Of a DNA stretch of 34,983 nucleotides, positions 15,518 through 24,714 are shown piece after piece. The DNA comes from an uncultured bacterium (GTDB lineage: Bacteria; Actinomycetota; Actinomycetes; S36-B12; CAIYMF01): positions 1 to 34,983 of the forward strand of contig CAIYMF010000272.1 of assembly GCA_903927265.1 (NCBI GenBank). Direction: 5' to 3'. A program made the position numbers and the translations under genes. The notes below the pieces were generated by a model, which did no database searches, had not been told where the DNA came from, and worked only from the letters and a program-made list of their open reading frames with translations. Every line of letters begins with the position of its first letter. The stretch's first letter is position 1.

Positions 15518-16483
15518 TCACTTCTTCTTACTGCGCTGGCTGCGCGACTGCTTCTTGGGCTGTTGGCGGAGGCGTGCTGCCTCGGCGGCCGCGGCGGCGG
15601 CTTCTTCTTCGGTCTGAATCTGCGCGGCTACCTCGGGGTCGCGAGCTGCATGCGACGCGAGTTTCGCGGCTTCCTTGTCGGCCTTGCGCTTGAGGTGCGC
15701 TTCGTGTGCCGGGGTACCAGGAGTGGGGTTGTTGCGAATCACCCAGAACTGCTGACCCATCGACCACAGGTTGGTGGTAAGCCAATAGATGAGCACACCC
15801 ACCGGGAAGCCGAAGCCACCAATCGCGAACATGAACGGGAAGACGTACAGCAGGATCTTCTGCTGCTGTGCCATCGGGTTACCGGCCGGCATGTTCTTGA
15901 CCATCAGTTGGCGCTGCGTGATGAATGTCGTCGCTGTCATCAACACCACAAGGATTGCGCACAGAACGTGAGTCGCCGTCGGATTAGGTGTTCCGTCAGC
16001 ATCCTTGAAGGTGGCGTAGAGCGGCACCAAACCAAAGAGCAGCGCGTCGTGCGCTTGCTGACCCAATCCTGCGTACTGCTCCCACTGGAACACGCCCTTG
16101 AAATTAAGGGTCGCAATCCCTTGCAGTACTTGAAAAAGTGCGTAGAAGATAGGCGCCTGAAGAATGAGCGGAAGGCAACTGGAGAGCGGGTTGGTGCCCG
16201 TCTCCTTGTAGAGCTTCATCATTTCTTCGGACTGCTTGTTGCGGTCGCCCGCGTACTTCTTTTGAATCTCCTTCATCCGCGGCTGCAGCATCTGCATGCC
16301 ACGCTGCGCCTTGATCTGCTTGACGAAGACCGGGATCAAGGCGATGCGGATGACAATGACCAGGCCGACAATCGACAACGCCCACGTAATGCCGTTTTCC
16401 GCGCCGAAAATCGGCGACAGCAGCGCGTGGAAGGTGACGAGGACCCACGAAACAGCGACCTCGAGCCACTCGAGGATAAACAC
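15518..16483 (-). CDS. yidC: membrane protein insertase YidC
   Basis: Inserts and folds membrane proteins, alone or with SecYEG. 321 residues without the large periplasmic domain of Gram-negative YidC. Five membrane helices carry the conserved positive residue in the second helix (Arg46 in VIVIRIALIPV), the coiled-coil hairpin QPRMKEIQKKYAGDRNKQSEEMMKLYKETG, and NPLSSCLPLILQAPIFYALF. The C-terminus is a long charged tail (KRKADKEAAKL, then a Lys-rich end) suited to ribosome binding. The GTG start directly follows the yidD stop with SD GGGAG. Its stop overlaps a possible jag GTG. Confidence 0.96.
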   Translation of the reverse strand: MFILEWLEVAVSWVLVTFHALLSPIFGAENGITWALSIVGLVIVIRIALIPVFVKQIKAQRGMQMLQPRMKEIQKKYAGDRNKQSEEMMKLYKETGTNPLSSCLPLILQAPIFYALFQVLQGIATLNFKGVFQWEQYAGLGQQAHDALLFGLVPLYATFKDADGTPNPTATHVLCAILVVLMTATTFITQRQLMVKNMPAGNPMAQQQKILLYVFPFMFAIGGFGFPVGVLIYWLTTNLWSMGQQFWVIRNNPTPGTPAHEAHLKRKADKEAAKLASHAARDPEVAAQIQTEEEAAAAAAEAARLRQQPKKQSRSQRSKKK

Positions 16484-16876
16484 TCAGGCTCCCGGGAAGG
16501 TGGTCGGCGCGGTGGAGTGCGCGGGCGTCACGGTTGGACTTACAGGTTCGGTTCTCGGCCGCCCGTCAGCAAAGACGTCGGGAAGCCACTTGCCCCTTGA
16601 CGGTACCGGATCGACTCCACCGCCGCTCCACGGGTTGCACCGACCGAGCCGAGCGGTGCCCAATGCCAGTCCCTTCAAGGGTCCGTGCACCCACAACGCA
16701 TCGACTGCGTAGTGCGAACAACTCGGGTGATATTTACACGAGGGCGGTAGCACGGGGGAGATTAAACGTTGGTACACAAGGATCGGACCGATCAAGATCA
16801 TGGAGAGTATTCTTCCCAGACCACGAACCCAGAGCACGTCGTAAGCCGCACACATCCCATTCCAGAGGCGGCTCAT
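16484..16876 (-). CDS. yidD: YidD membrane protein insertion efficiency factor
   Basis: Small protein that assists YidC-dependent insertion. The core ILVYQRLISPVLPPSCKYHPSCSHYAVDAL carries the diagnostic cysteine pattern, followed by HGPLKGLALGTARLGRCNPWSGGGVDPVP. The product is 130 residues, somewhat long because of about 25 N-terminal residues and a Thr/Pro-rich tail. The ATG overlaps the rnpA stop (ATGA). An internal ATG before LIGPILVYQ would give a more typical length. Confidence 0.93.
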   Translation of the reverse strand: MSRLWNGMCAAYDVLWVRGLGRILSMILIGPILVYQRLISPVLPPSCKYHPSCSHYAVDALWVHGPLKGLALGTARLGRCNPWSGGGVDPVPSRGKWLPDVFADGRPRTEPVSPTVTPAHSTAPTTFPGA

Positions 16877-17223
16877 CGCAGGCCCCCCCGCACCTTGCGA
16901 AGCGCGCGATCGAGATCGCCACCGAGTTGGGCACTGCTAGCAATCGATGCCGCGGGCTGGGGCCGAACCACGAGGGCGGCCCCGCTGGGAAGCTGATCGA
17001 CGTGGGGTATCAGCAGATGGCGTAACCGGCGCTGAACCCTATGGCGCACAACAGAATTTCCTACCTTGCGCCCGACGACCACCCCGGCTCGAGCGGGTCG
17101 AGTTTCCTCGGAAGTGGGCAGTAGGAGGTGAACGGTCACCACTCCACTCGACGCGCGGGAACCACGCCGAACGACGTTTCGAATATCCGTCCCCGACGAC
17201 AGCCTGTGCGCGACCGGGAGCAC
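16873..17223 (-). CDS. rnpA: ribonuclease P protein component
   Basis: Protein subunit of RNase P, which matures tRNA 5' ends with the M1 RNA. 116 residues. N-terminus LPVAHRLSSGTDIRNVVRRG and the family RNR region GRKVGNSVVRHRVQRRLRHLL. The GTG start lies 9 bp after the rpmH stop and lacks an SD, so translation is probably coupled to rpmH. The gene overlaps yidD downstream. Confidence 0.95.
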   Translation of the reverse strand: MLPVAHRLSSGTDIRNVVRRGSRASSGVVTVHLLLPTSEETRPARAGVVVGRKVGNSVVRHRVQRRLRHLLIPHVDQLPSGAALVVRPQPAASIASSAQLGGDLDRALRKVRGGLR

Positions 17224-17232
17224 GAGGCCGAG

Positions 17233-17367
17233 TTAAGCCGAGAGGCGCGCGCGGCCCTTGCCCCGGCGACTGGCCAGGATGGAGCGGCCGGCACGGGTGC
17301 GCATGCGCAAACGGAAACCATGCGTCTTGGCACGACGCCGGTTGTTGGGCTGGAAGGTGCGCTTCAC
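17233..17367 (-). CDS. rpmH: 50S ribosomal protein L34
   Basis: 44-residue basic ribosomal protein, [21 protein letters not shown] and onward to [11 protein letters not shown], matching L34 end to end. The GTG start at 17367 is fixed by the invariant MKRTFQP beginning; SD-like GGAG lies 9 nt upstream. It is the first gene of the leftward cluster and has its own promoter and a leader with a strong hairpin. Confidence 0.97.
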   Translation of the reverse strand: MKRTFQPNNRRRAKTHGFRLRMRTRAGRSILASRRGKGRARLSA

Positions 17368-17391
17368 GTCTGGTGACTCCACTACTTTGAT

Positions 17392-17414
17392 GCTGGCCGA
17401 CGCGTTCGGCCAGC
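17392..17414 (-). promoter_or_regulatory. hairpin in the rpmH leader RNA
   Basis: GCTGGCCGA and TCGGCCAGC form a perfect 9-bp stem with a 5-nt loop, about 25 nt upstream of the rpmH start and downstream of its promoter. It has no U-tract, so it is not a classic terminator; it may influence rpmH translation or transcript stability. Confidence 0.5.
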
Positions 17415-17459
17415 GATTGGTCTGCTGGGTGGGCACGCTAGGCGCGCTCGCGACTCCCT

Positions 17460-17489
17460 ACCGTACGATCGCGACGACTCCCTGGTCAA
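17460..17489 (-). promoter_or_regulatory. rpmH promoter
   Basis: On the - strand TTGACC (17489-17484) and TACGGT (17465-17460) are separated by 18 bp, a strong housekeeping-sigma promoter. Initiation near 17453 gives a leader of about 85 nt. Confidence 0.65.
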
Positions 17490-17586
17490 ACTGGAACCCT
17501 GAACCACCGGTTGATAGGTAATCGCTCATCGTCGCGCACCCTCACTGTGATCTTGTGCACGACACGCCGCACTTCTGCCAATCAAC

Positions 17587-17733
17587 TGTGGATAGCGGTT
17601 GATTGGGGGCCTCAACACCGGCTAGTGTCAACCTTCCGGTTCATCGCCGGCTCACGGTCACCCGATCGTGGCCGTGGTGACTTCCCCCGGTCGCTGTTCA
17701 CCGTCCACAGCCTGTGGATAACCATGTGGACAT
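17587..17733 (+). promoter_or_regulatory. dnaA upstream region: promoter and DnaA boxes
   Basis: The 442-bp rpmH-dnaA gap holds no gene. A candidate dnaA promoter is TTGATT (17599-17604), an 18-bp spacer and TAGTGT (17623-17628). DnaA-box-like 9-mers are TGTGGATAG (17587-17595, just upstream of the -35), CCGTCCACA (17701-17709), a perfect TGTGGATAA (17713-17721) and TGTGGACAT (17725-17733). The last three lie in a dense cluster in the leader. The arrangement suits DnaA autoregulation and may form a second origin segment. Confidence 0.6.
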
Positions 17734-17809
17734 GGGCGTTTCGTCCGGTTTGCACCTCAGGGCCTCGGCTCTCGGGGGCTGGTCTTGGAGACGTGGAAGG
17801 GCGTAGCGC

Positions 17810-19273
17810 ATGACCGAAATGATCGTTGATCTGTCTGACCTATGGGCCAAGGCCGTTGCCTCGATGAACGAGACCGACATGACCCCGCAACATCGCGCAT
17901 TCGTGAACCTCACCCGCCCCCTAGGGCTGGTTGAAGACACCGCCCTGTTGGCAGCTCCCAATGACTTCACCAAAGACGTCCTCGAAACCCGCCTACGCCC
18001 CGTCGTCGTGGCCGCACTGTCCAAGACTCTGGGGCGTGAAATCCGCATCGCCGTCACGGTTGATCCCTCGATTGCCCCGAGCCTGGATGAAGATGCCACC
18101 GATGAGTTGGCTGATGCCACCTATGCCGAACCAACCCCCGTGGTCGAGGACTTCCCTTTCACCAGTGGTGGTCAAGCGCTCAGTCCTGACTTCACGCGGC
18201 CAGGTACGGGCTCACCCGATACCCGCTCTGATGAGGGCAGCCGCCTCAATCCCAAATATGTGTTCGACACCTTCGTCATTGGTTCCAGTAACCGATTCGC
18301 CCACGCCGCAGCGGTTGCCGTCGCCGAACAACCGGCCAAGGCCTACAACCCGCTCTTCATCTATGGCGAGTCGGGATTGGGTAAAACCCACCTGTTGCAC
18401 GCGATTGGGCACTACACCCGCAGTTTGTATGCCGGTGCCAGGGTTCGCTACGTCAGTTCTGAGGAGTTCACGAACGAGTTCATTAACTCCATTCGTGACG
18501 ACAAGGCGGCCGCTTTCCAACGCCGCTACCGCGACGTTGATGTTCTCCTCGTCGACGACATCCAATTCCTGTCCGGCAAGGTGCAGACGCAGGAGGAGTT
18601 CTTCCACACCTTCAACACCCTGCATAACGCCAATAAGCAAATCGTGGTCACAAGCGACCTGCCACCCAAGCAGTTGCAGGACTTTGAAGACCGCATGCGC
18701 TCACGGTTTGAATGGGGCCTGATCACCGACGTTCAACCCCCCGACCTCGAGACCCGAATCGCCATTCTTCGTAAGAAGACCCTGCAGGAGCGACTCACGG
18801 TGCCGCCTGAGGTGCTCGAATACATTGCTTCGAAGATTTCGACCAATATTCGTGAGCTTGAAGGTGCCTTGATTCGAGTCACGGCCTTCGCCAACCTCAA
18901 CAGACAACCGGTTGACCTACCCCTTGCCGAGATCGTGCTCAAAGATCTCATTCCCGACCAAACCGGCCCGGAAATTACCGCCGCAATCATCATGGCCCAA
19001 ACCGCGTCGTACTTCGGTGTCACGATTGACGACCTCTGTGGCTCGTCTCGATCGCGAGTACTGGTCACGGCACGACAGATCGCCATGTACCTCTGCCGTG
19101 AACTTACCGACCTCTCTCTACCCAAGATTGGTCAACAATTTGGTAACCGTGACCACACGACGGTCATGCACGCTGATCGCAAGATCCGTCAGTTGATGGC
19201 CGAGCGGCGCAGTCTGTACAACCAGGTCGCTGACCTCACCTCACGCATCCGTTCACAAGCCCGGCAGGGATGA
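17810..19273 (+). CDS. dnaA: chromosomal replication initiator protein DnaA
   Basis: AAA+ initiator that binds DnaA boxes and opens oriC. 487 residues. Domain I is at about 1-85, followed by a short acidic linker (domain II). The AAA+ core starts at [20 protein letters not shown], with Walker [10 protein letters not shown] (186-194), Walker [10 protein letters not shown] and sensor motifs. The C-terminal domain IV carries the DnaA signature [36 protein letters not shown] lies 8 nt before the ATG. Confidence 0.98.
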   Translation: MTEMIVDLSDLWAKAVASMNETDMTPQHRAFVNLTRPLGLVEDTALLAAPNDFTKDVLETRLRPVVVAALSKTLGREIRIAVTVDPSIAPSLDEDATDELADATYAEPTPVVEDFPFTSGGQALSPDFTRPGTGSPDTRSDEGSRLNPKYVFDTFVIGSSNRFAHAAAVAVAEQPAKAYNPLFIYGESGLGKTHLLHAIGHYTRSLYAGARVRYVSSEEFTNEFINSIRDDKAAAFQRRYRDVDVLLVDDIQFLSGKVQTQEEFFHTFNTLHNANKQIVVTSDLPPKQLQDFEDRMRSRFEWGLITDVQPPDLETRIAILRKKTLQERLTVPPEVLEYIASKISTNIRELEGALIRVTAFANLNRQPVDLPLAEIVLKDLIPDQTGPEITAAIIMAQTASYFGVTIDDLCGSSRSRVLVTARQIAMYLCRELTDLSLPKIGQQFGNRDHTTVMHADRKIRQLMAERRSLYNQVADLTSRIRSQARQG

Positions 19274-19628
19274 TCCACAGGATGGGGAGGAGTCTGTGGA
19301 TGACCCACTTTTCACTCGTAGTCACTCCCCCCACCACACACCGTGGCTGTGGACAACGAGACGCTCCTCCACTCGGCTCTCCAATAACTCCACGGACTGC
19401 CCACCGTCATCCACTGATGACTTCTGGTTTATCCACAGGGTCTGGGGACCGCGACACGCGGGCTGACCTGCCCACTCGTTGCTTGTCCACAGCATCCACA
19501 GGCGCTAAGACGAAGATGACACTTATCTATCGAATGACATCCACACAGCAGTGGGAACCCTTCCTGTGTACAACGCGAATGACAGGCTCACCCACCGCGC
19601 ACCACCACCACCCCTCAAGGGAGATCTC
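19271..19628. other. probable replication origin (oriC) in the dnaA-dnaN gap
   Basis: The 355-bp gene-free gap contains a dense set of DnaA-box 9-mers in both orientations: TGATCCACA (19271), TGTGGATGA (19295), TGTGGACAA (19348), perfect TTATCCACA (19429), TTGTCCACA (19483), GCATCCACA (19492) and ACATCCACA (19537). Those at 19483 and 19492 abut head to tail. A relatively AT-rich stretch (about 19505-19540, roughly 36% GC) beside the last boxes is a candidate unwinding element. Gene orientation switches across this region, as expected at an origin. Confidence 0.85.
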
Positions 19629-20756
19629 GTGAAGTTCCGGGTCGAACGTGACCAACTGGCCGACGCCGTGGCGTGGGCCGCTCGCACTCTGCCCACTCGG
19701 TCCAACCAGCCTCTGCTGTCGGGATTGCTGATTGAGGCACAAGACGGCGGGTTGGTGTTGTCCAGCTTCGATCATGAAGTCAGTGGTCGGGTCGAAACTG
19801 AAGCGGTTGTCGAGGAGGGTGGTCGGGTTCTCGTTCCTGGTCGCTTGTTGTCTGACATCGCGCGAGCCCTGCCAGCCCAACCGGTGACGGTGGTGGTTGA
19901 CGGATCACGCGTCACCGTCAACTGTGGGCGCTCGACGTTCACACTTCCGACGATGTCGGTCGATGACTACCCGACACTGCCTCAGATGCCAACTAGTGCC
20001 GGCGTGGTGGCGGGTCCCTCGTTTGCGTCGGCTGTGGCTCAGGTAGCCGTGGCAGCAAGTTCAGACGAAACGATCAGCTTCTTGACCGGTATTCGCCTGG
20101 AAATGACAGGTCCGGTTATTACCCTGGCGGCAACAGATCGCTACCGGCTTGCCGTGCGTGAGTTGCCGTGGGTTCCTGAGAGTCAGTCCATCGACGCTGC
20201 AGCGCTGGTGCCAGCCCGAGTGTTGGCTGACACCGCCAAAACGTTGGCCGCCCAAGAGTCAGTCACCATCGCGCTCGCCGGTTCGGGGCAGGACGAAGGA
20301 TTGCTCGGAATTCACGGTGGGGGACGTAGTACCACCACGCGCCTACTAGGCGGCGAATTTCCGAAGTACCGCACCCTGTTGCCGGCAGAGAGCAACACGG
20401 TGGCATCGGTTGACACCGCAGCACTTGTCGAAGCAGTTAAGCGTGTGTCGTTGGTTGCCGAACGCAACACGCCGGTTCGCCTGCACTTCACCGGTGATGA
20501 AGTTTCACTGACTGCCGGTGGCGGCGACGATGCTCAGGCCGTTGAATCCCTAGACGCCACGGTTGACGGGGAGGCCATCGACATCGCGTTCAACCCCCGC
20601 TTCCTCCTCGACGGATTGTCGGTGCTCGAAGCTCCCGTTGTTCGGTTTGCTTTCACTGTGTCGAACAAGCCCGCGGTTCTTGCAGGGGCTGCCGAACGCG
20701 GTGCCGATCCGTCGCCGGAATTCCGTTATCTACTCATGCCCGTGCGGGTCGGCTGA
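19629..20756 (+). CDS. dnaN: DNA polymerase III beta subunit (sliding clamp)
   Basis: Ring clamp that tethers DNA polymerase III to DNA. 375 residues from the GTG at 19629 ([22 protein letters not shown]), preceded by SD AAGGGAG at 5 nt; the open frame extends 26 codons further upstream but into oriC. Three clamp domains are visible, with [19 protein letters not shown] at the start and the C-terminal [13 protein letters not shown] that borders the partner-binding pocket. Confidence 0.97.
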   Translation: MKFRVERDQLADAVAWAARTLPTRSNQPLLSGLLIEAQDGGLVLSSFDHEVSGRVETEAVVEEGGRVLVPGRLLSDIARALPAQPVTVVVDGSRVTVNCGRSTFTLPTMSVDDYPTLPQMPTSAGVVAGPSFASAVAQVAVAASSDETISFLTGIRLEMTGPVITLAATDRYRLAVRELPWVPESQSIDAAALVPARVLADTAKTLAAQESVTIALAGSGQDEGLLGIHGGGRSTTTRLLGGEFPKYRTLLPAESNTVASVDTAALVEAVKRVSLVAERNTPVRLHFTGDEVSLTAGGGDDAQAVESLDATVDGEAIDIAFNPRFLLDGLSVLEAPVVRFAFTVSNKPAVLAGAAERGADPSPEFRYLLMPVRVG

Positions 20757-20781
20757 CCGTACTGCGGTCAGTTCACAGCGC

Positions 20782-21918
20782 GTGTATGTCAGCAAGGTAG
20801 GTCTCGTCGACTTCCGGTCGTATGACGATGTGGTGGTTGAACTCGATGCAGGCATCACCACATTCGTGGGTCGTAACGGCATGGGTAAAACCAATTTGGT
20901 TGAAGGAATTGGATATGCCGCGTCGTTGAGCTCACATCGGGTGTCTGCCGACCTGGCGCTGGTTCGACGTGGCGCTGACCGGGCACTCGTACGCGTGGAA
21001 GTTCAACGTGATGGCAGAGCCGTGCTGGTCGAAGTCGAGATCGTGCCAGGCCGTGCCAACCGTGCCCGCCTCAATCGCGCGCCTGTCACCCGAGCTCGTG
21101 AGGTGGTGGGTGTTCTTCGTACGGTCATGTTTGCGCCGGAAGACCTCGCTCTGGTCAAGGGTGATCCTGCTGAACGGCGCCGCTTCCTTGATGAGTTGCT
21201 GTCGTTGCGGCAGCCACGTTTCGCCGGCGTGCGTGCCGACTACGACCGAATTCTTAAGCAGCGCAACGCTTTATTGAAATCGGCTGGCCAGGCTCGGGGT
21301 TCAGCCGATATCGAAGGAACCCTGTCGGTGTGGGATGAACAACTCGCAACCGTGGGCGCCGAGGTGATTGTTACCAGAGCGGCCCTCGTGGCCGACCTCG
21401 TCGTTCCTGCCAGCGATGCCTACAGCGCGGTTGCCCCAACCGGTGGTGACCTCGACCTGACGCGCGTCTCAAGTGTGGAAGGAATCGACGAGCCGGGATT
21501 GACTCGAGACGACGTACGCGCGCTGATTCTGGCCGCGGTAGCCACACGACGGCGTGAAGAGTTGGCTCGCGGAGTCACACTCGTGGGCCCCCATCGTGAC
21601 GACCTGTTGATTTCGCTGGGTGGGTTCCCCGCTAAGGGATACGCCTCGCACGGCGAATCGTGGTCGTGCGCACTTGCCCTGCGACTTGGCTCCTATGAGT
21701 TGCTCAGGCGCGCCGACGATGGTGGTGACCCGGTGCTGATTCTCGACGATGTGTTCGCTGAACTCGATGTGGGCCGGCGCGAGCGCCTGGCAGAACGTGT
21801 CGTCGAGGCAGAACAGGTGCTGGTGACAGCAGCGGTTGCGGCCGATGTTCCGGCGGTGATTGATGGTGGCCAACGAGTGGTTGATTCCGGAACCGTGCGC
21901 CGACCGACAGACCTGTAG
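20782..21918 (+). CDS. recF: DNA replication and repair protein RecF
   Basis: SMC-like ATPase that helps load RecA at gaps. 378 residues from the GTG at 20782 ([21 protein letters not shown]), 25 bp after dnaN. Walker A is [16 protein letters not shown]. The signature and Walker B region is [14 protein letters not shown] followed by [22 protein letters not shown]. The frame is open upstream into dnaN, but homology begins at this GTG. No clear SD was found, so coupling to dnaN is likely. Confidence 0.95.
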   Translation: MYVSKVGLVDFRSYDDVVVELDAGITTFVGRNGMGKTNLVEGIGYAASLSSHRVSADLALVRRGADRALVRVEVQRDGRAVLVEVEIVPGRANRARLNRAPVTRAREVVGVLRTVMFAPEDLALVKGDPAERRRFLDELLSLRQPRFAGVRADYDRILKQRNALLKSAGQARGSADIEGTLSVWDEQLATVGAEVIVTRAALVADLVVPASDAYSAVAPTGGDLDLTRVSSVEGIDEPGLTRDDVRALILAAVATRRREELARGVTLVGPHRDDLLISLGGFPAKGYASHGESWSCALALRLGSYELLRRADDGGDPVLILDDVFAELDVGRRERLAERVVEAEQVLVTAAVAADVPAVIDGGQRVVDSGTVRRPTDL

Positions 21919-21932
21919 GGCAGGCTGTAGCC

Positions 21933-22430
21933 ATGGCGTCATCTGACCCGATCGATCCTGCGAAGGCAGCGCTTGAACGCGCGCGTGCGGCCGCTCGGTC
22001 AGGTGGGCCGGCGCCCAGCCCCAGCAACAAGCGATCGACTGCTCCGCCGCCGCGCGGCACGGGGTTTGGCCGCGATCCAGTGTTGGTGGGTGAAGCCGTC
22101 GGGGATGTGCTGGCCGAGCGTGGCTGGAAGCCGCAGGCCGCCGTTGGTGCCCTGACCGGGCGCTGGAGTGAAATAGTCGGCCCCGACATCGCCGCACATG
22201 TCGCGGTCGAGGGCTACGACGCTGAGAAGACCACACTGCTCTTGCGTACCGATTCCACCGCCTGGGCCACCCAGGTGCGCCTGCTCCTGCCCACCTTGAT
22301 GGCTCGGCTCAGCGAAGAATTGGGGCCGGGGACGGTGACCTCGGTGACTGTTCTGGGGCCGGCTGCCCCGAGTTGGGTCAAGGGTCTGCGCACTGTTCCG
22401 GGCCGAGGACCGCGCGACACCTACGGCTAG
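21933..22430 (+). CDS. dciA: DciA-type replicative helicase loader/operator (DUF721)
   Basis: 165 residues. A Pro/Ala-rich basic N-terminal region (1-50) precedes the DUF721 domain (about 55-140), with LAERGWKPQAAVGALTGRWSEIVGPDIAAHVAVEGYD and LLLRTDSTAWATQVRLLLPTLMARL. The family corresponds to Rv0004 and supports loading or function of the DnaB helicase in bacteria without DnaC or DnaI. It starts 14 bp after recF, in the dnaA-dnaN-recF-dciA-gyrB order typical of Actinobacteria. Confidence 0.9.
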   Translation: MASSDPIDPAKAALERARAAARSGGPAPSPSNKRSTAPPPRGTGFGRDPVLVGEAVGDVLAERGWKPQAAVGALTGRWSEIVGPDIAAHVAVEGYDAEKTTLLLRTDSTAWATQVRLLLPTLMARLSEELGPGTVTSVTVLGPAAPSWVKGLRTVPGRGPRDTYG

Positions 22431-22720
22431 GCGAGACGAAACTGTAGGAAGCCGTCTCAAACGGGCTAGAAAGCCCATAATCGCCCGATTGACGATTCCC
22501 GTGAGGGTACCCATGTACGGGATGGCCTATTTCCGCCACACGGCCCTCTCGGGGTCCACAGAGGTAGGAGATGTCTGCGTCACCCGTTAGGATGGAGGTC
22601 ACTGGTCGGACTTGGTCTCGGCCCCGCGTGTTCGTTCCCGACCTGTCGTCTGGGACTAATGGCACGGGCCTAACGTCCCGGAGCCGACCGCACCGTCCAT
22701 CGCGAGGAGATCCGCCACCC
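22431..22720 (+). promoter_or_regulatory. gyrBA upstream region
   Basis: A 290-bp gap without a convincing gene. It contains a small hairpin (GGGCT-AGAA-AGCCC, 22463-22476, without a T-tract), a CATAAT hexamer (22476-22481) and a TTGACG hexamer (22489-22494), but no well-spaced -35/-10 pair. An in-frame ATG at 22571 could extend GyrB by 50 Ser/Arg/Pro-rich residues, which is judged unlikely. Supercoiling-sensitive gyr promoters are expected here, but the sequence does not identify one. Confidence 0.4.
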
Positions 22721-24700
22721 GTGTCATACGACGCCAGCGACATCACTGTCCTCGAAGGTCTCGACGCCGTACGCAAGCGACCCGGTATGTACATCGGATC
22801 AACCGGTGAGCGGGGCCTTCACCACTTGGTCTACGAAGTGGTCGACAACAGCGTCGACGAAGCGCTCGCAGGTCACTGCGACACCATCTCGGTCACCCTG
22901 CTCGCCGACGGCGGCGTCAAGGTGGTCGACAACGGTCGCGGTATTCCGGTCGATATGCACCCGATTGAGAAGAAACCGGCCGTCGAAGTGGTGCTGACCG
23001 TGTTGCACGCGGGGGGCAAGTTTGGTGGAAGCGGTTACTCGGTGTCCGGTGGTCTGCACGGTGTCGGTATCTCTGTGGTCAACGCACTGTCGACGCAACT
23101 CGATGTTGAAATCCACCGTGACGATTTCGTGTGGCGCCAGCGGTACGAGCGTGGTGTTCCCGCCGAACCTCTGGCCAAGGGTGAAAGCACCGACATCACC
23201 GGAACCACCGTCACGTTCTGGGCTGACGACCAGATTTTCGAAACGACACATTTTGATTTTGAGACTCTGTCGCGACGTTTCCAGGAGATGGCGTTCCTCA
23301 ACAAGGGTCTGACTATTGAGTTGCACGACGAGCGTCCCCGCGTCGCACCGGGCGCTGTGGATGACGAGGAGGGCGCCGACGAAGACGCGGCGTCGCAGAC
23401 ACTCGACGTCGTCTACTGCTACGAAGGCGGCATTGCCGACTTCGTGCGGCACCTCAATGCACGACGGGGTCCGTCGCACGCCACGGTCATCGACTTCGAA
23501 TCCGAAGACGACGAACGTGGCATCAGCGTCGAGATCGCCATGCAGTGGAACAACAGTTACGCCGAGTCGGTGTACACCTTCGCCAACACGATCAACACCA
23601 CCGAGGGTGGAACTCACGAAGAGGGATTCCGTTCAGCTCTCACCACGTTGGTCAACAAGTTCGCACGCGACTGGAACATCCTCAAGGAGAAAGACCCCAA
23701 CCTTTCCGGTGAAGATGTGCGCGAAGGTCTCGCTGCGATCGTCAGCGTGAAGATGCGCGAGCCGCAGTTCGAGGGTCAGACCAAAACCAAACTCGGAAAC
23801 ACCGAAGCAAAGACGTTCGTGCAGAAGGTCGTCAACGACCGCCTCGGCGAGTGGTTCGAAAAGAATCCCGCTGAAGGTAAAGAGATTGCGCGCAAGGCGG
23901 CGTCAGCTGCATTGGCTCGGCTAGCCGCACGCAAGGCGCGCGACTTGGCCCGCAACCGCAAGGGATTGCTCGGCGGCGGCGGCCTTCCCGGAAAGTTGAT
24001 CGACTGCTCTTCGCGCGAGCCCGAAGAGTGCGAGTTGTTCATCGTTGAGGGCGATAGTGCGGGTGGTTCTGCACGGCGGGCACGCAATCCAGCCACTCAG
24101 GCGATTCTGCCCATCCGCGGAAAAATCCTCAATGTCGAGAAGGCGCGTATTGACAAGGTGTTGGCTAACACCGAAGTGCAGGCATTGATCAGTGCACTCG
24201 GAACCGGCGTGCATGAAGAGTTTGATGTCGACAAGTTGCGCTACCACAAGTTGGTGTTGATGGCTGACGCCGATGTCGATGGCCAGCACATCCGCACCCT
24301 GTTGCTGACGCTGTTGTTCCGCTTCATGCGACCGCTGATTGAGCACGGCCACGTGTATCTCGGCCAGCCTCCGTTGTTCAAAATCAAGTGGTCGCGCGAA
24401 GAGCCCGAGTACGCCTTCTCCGATCGCGAACGCGACGTTTTGGTCGAAGCCGGGATGGCAGCGGGCAAGCGACTGCCTAAGGAAGAAGCGATTCAGCGCT
24501 ACAAGGGTCTGGGCGAGATGAACTGGGAGGAGTTGCGCGACACCACTGTCGATCCGCAGCGGCGCGTCCTCATGCAGATCACGCTCGAAGACGCCGCCAT
24601 GGCCGATGAACTTTTCACGACCCTCATGGGTGAAGACGTGGAGAGTCGCCGGTCGTTCATCCAGCGCAACGCGCGCGACGTCCGTTTCCTGGACATCTGA
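22721..24700 (+). CDS. gyrB: DNA gyrase subunit B
   Basis: ATPase subunit of gyrase, which introduces negative supercoils. 659 residues from the GTG at 22721 ([25 protein letters not shown]), with GAGGAG 12 nt upstream. The GHKL ATPase motifs are [23 protein letters not shown] and [21 protein letters not shown] motifs are [14 protein letters not shown] and [20 protein letters not shown]. An acidic insert ([11 protein letters not shown]) lies in the transducer region. gyrA begins 14 bp downstream, so the two form an operon. Confidence 0.97.
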   Translation: MSYDASDITVLEGLDAVRKRPGMYIGSTGERGLHHLVYEVVDNSVDEALAGHCDTISVTLLADGGVKVVDNGRGIPVDMHPIEKKPAVEVVLTVLHAGGKFGGSGYSVSGGLHGVGISVVNALSTQLDVEIHRDDFVWRQRYERGVPAEPLAKGESTDITGTTVTFWADDQIFETTHFDFETLSRRFQEMAFLNKGLTIELHDERPRVAPGAVDDEEGADEDAASQTLDVVYCYEGGIADFVRHLNARRGPSHATVIDFESEDDERGISVEIAMQWNNSYAESVYTFANTINTTEGGTHEEGFRSALTTLVNKFARDWNILKEKDPNLSGEDVREGLAAIVSVKMREPQFEGQTKTKLGNTEAKTFVQKVVNDRLGEWFEKNPAEGKEIARKAASAALARLAARKARDLARNRKGLLGGGGLPGKLIDCSSREPEECELFIVEGDSAGGSARRARNPATQAILPIRGKILNVEKARIDKVLANTEVQALISALGTGVHEEFDVDKLRYHKLVLMADADVDGQHIRTLLLTLLFRFMRPLIEHGHVYLGQPPLFKIKWSREEPEYAFSDRERDVLVEAGMAAGKRLPKEEAIQRYKGLGEMNWEELRDTTVDPQRRVLMQITLEDAAMADELFTTLMGEDVESRRSFIQRNARDVRFLDI

Positions 24701-24714
24701 GCCGAGGGGCAGAC

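Noticed and set aside
20563-20781. 73-residue extension of RecF into dnaN
   Set aside because: It lies inside the conserved dnaN coding sequence; RecF homology starts at the GTG at 20782.
22571-22720. 50-residue N-terminal extension of GyrB from the ATG at 22571
   Set aside because: Ser/Arg/Pro-rich with no similarity to GyrB; the GTG at 22721 begins at the normal GyrB N-terminus and has GAGGAG upstream.
22799-23617. 272-codon open frame on the - strand opposite gyrB
   Set aside because: Antisense of the highly conserved GyrB ATPase domain; no family features.
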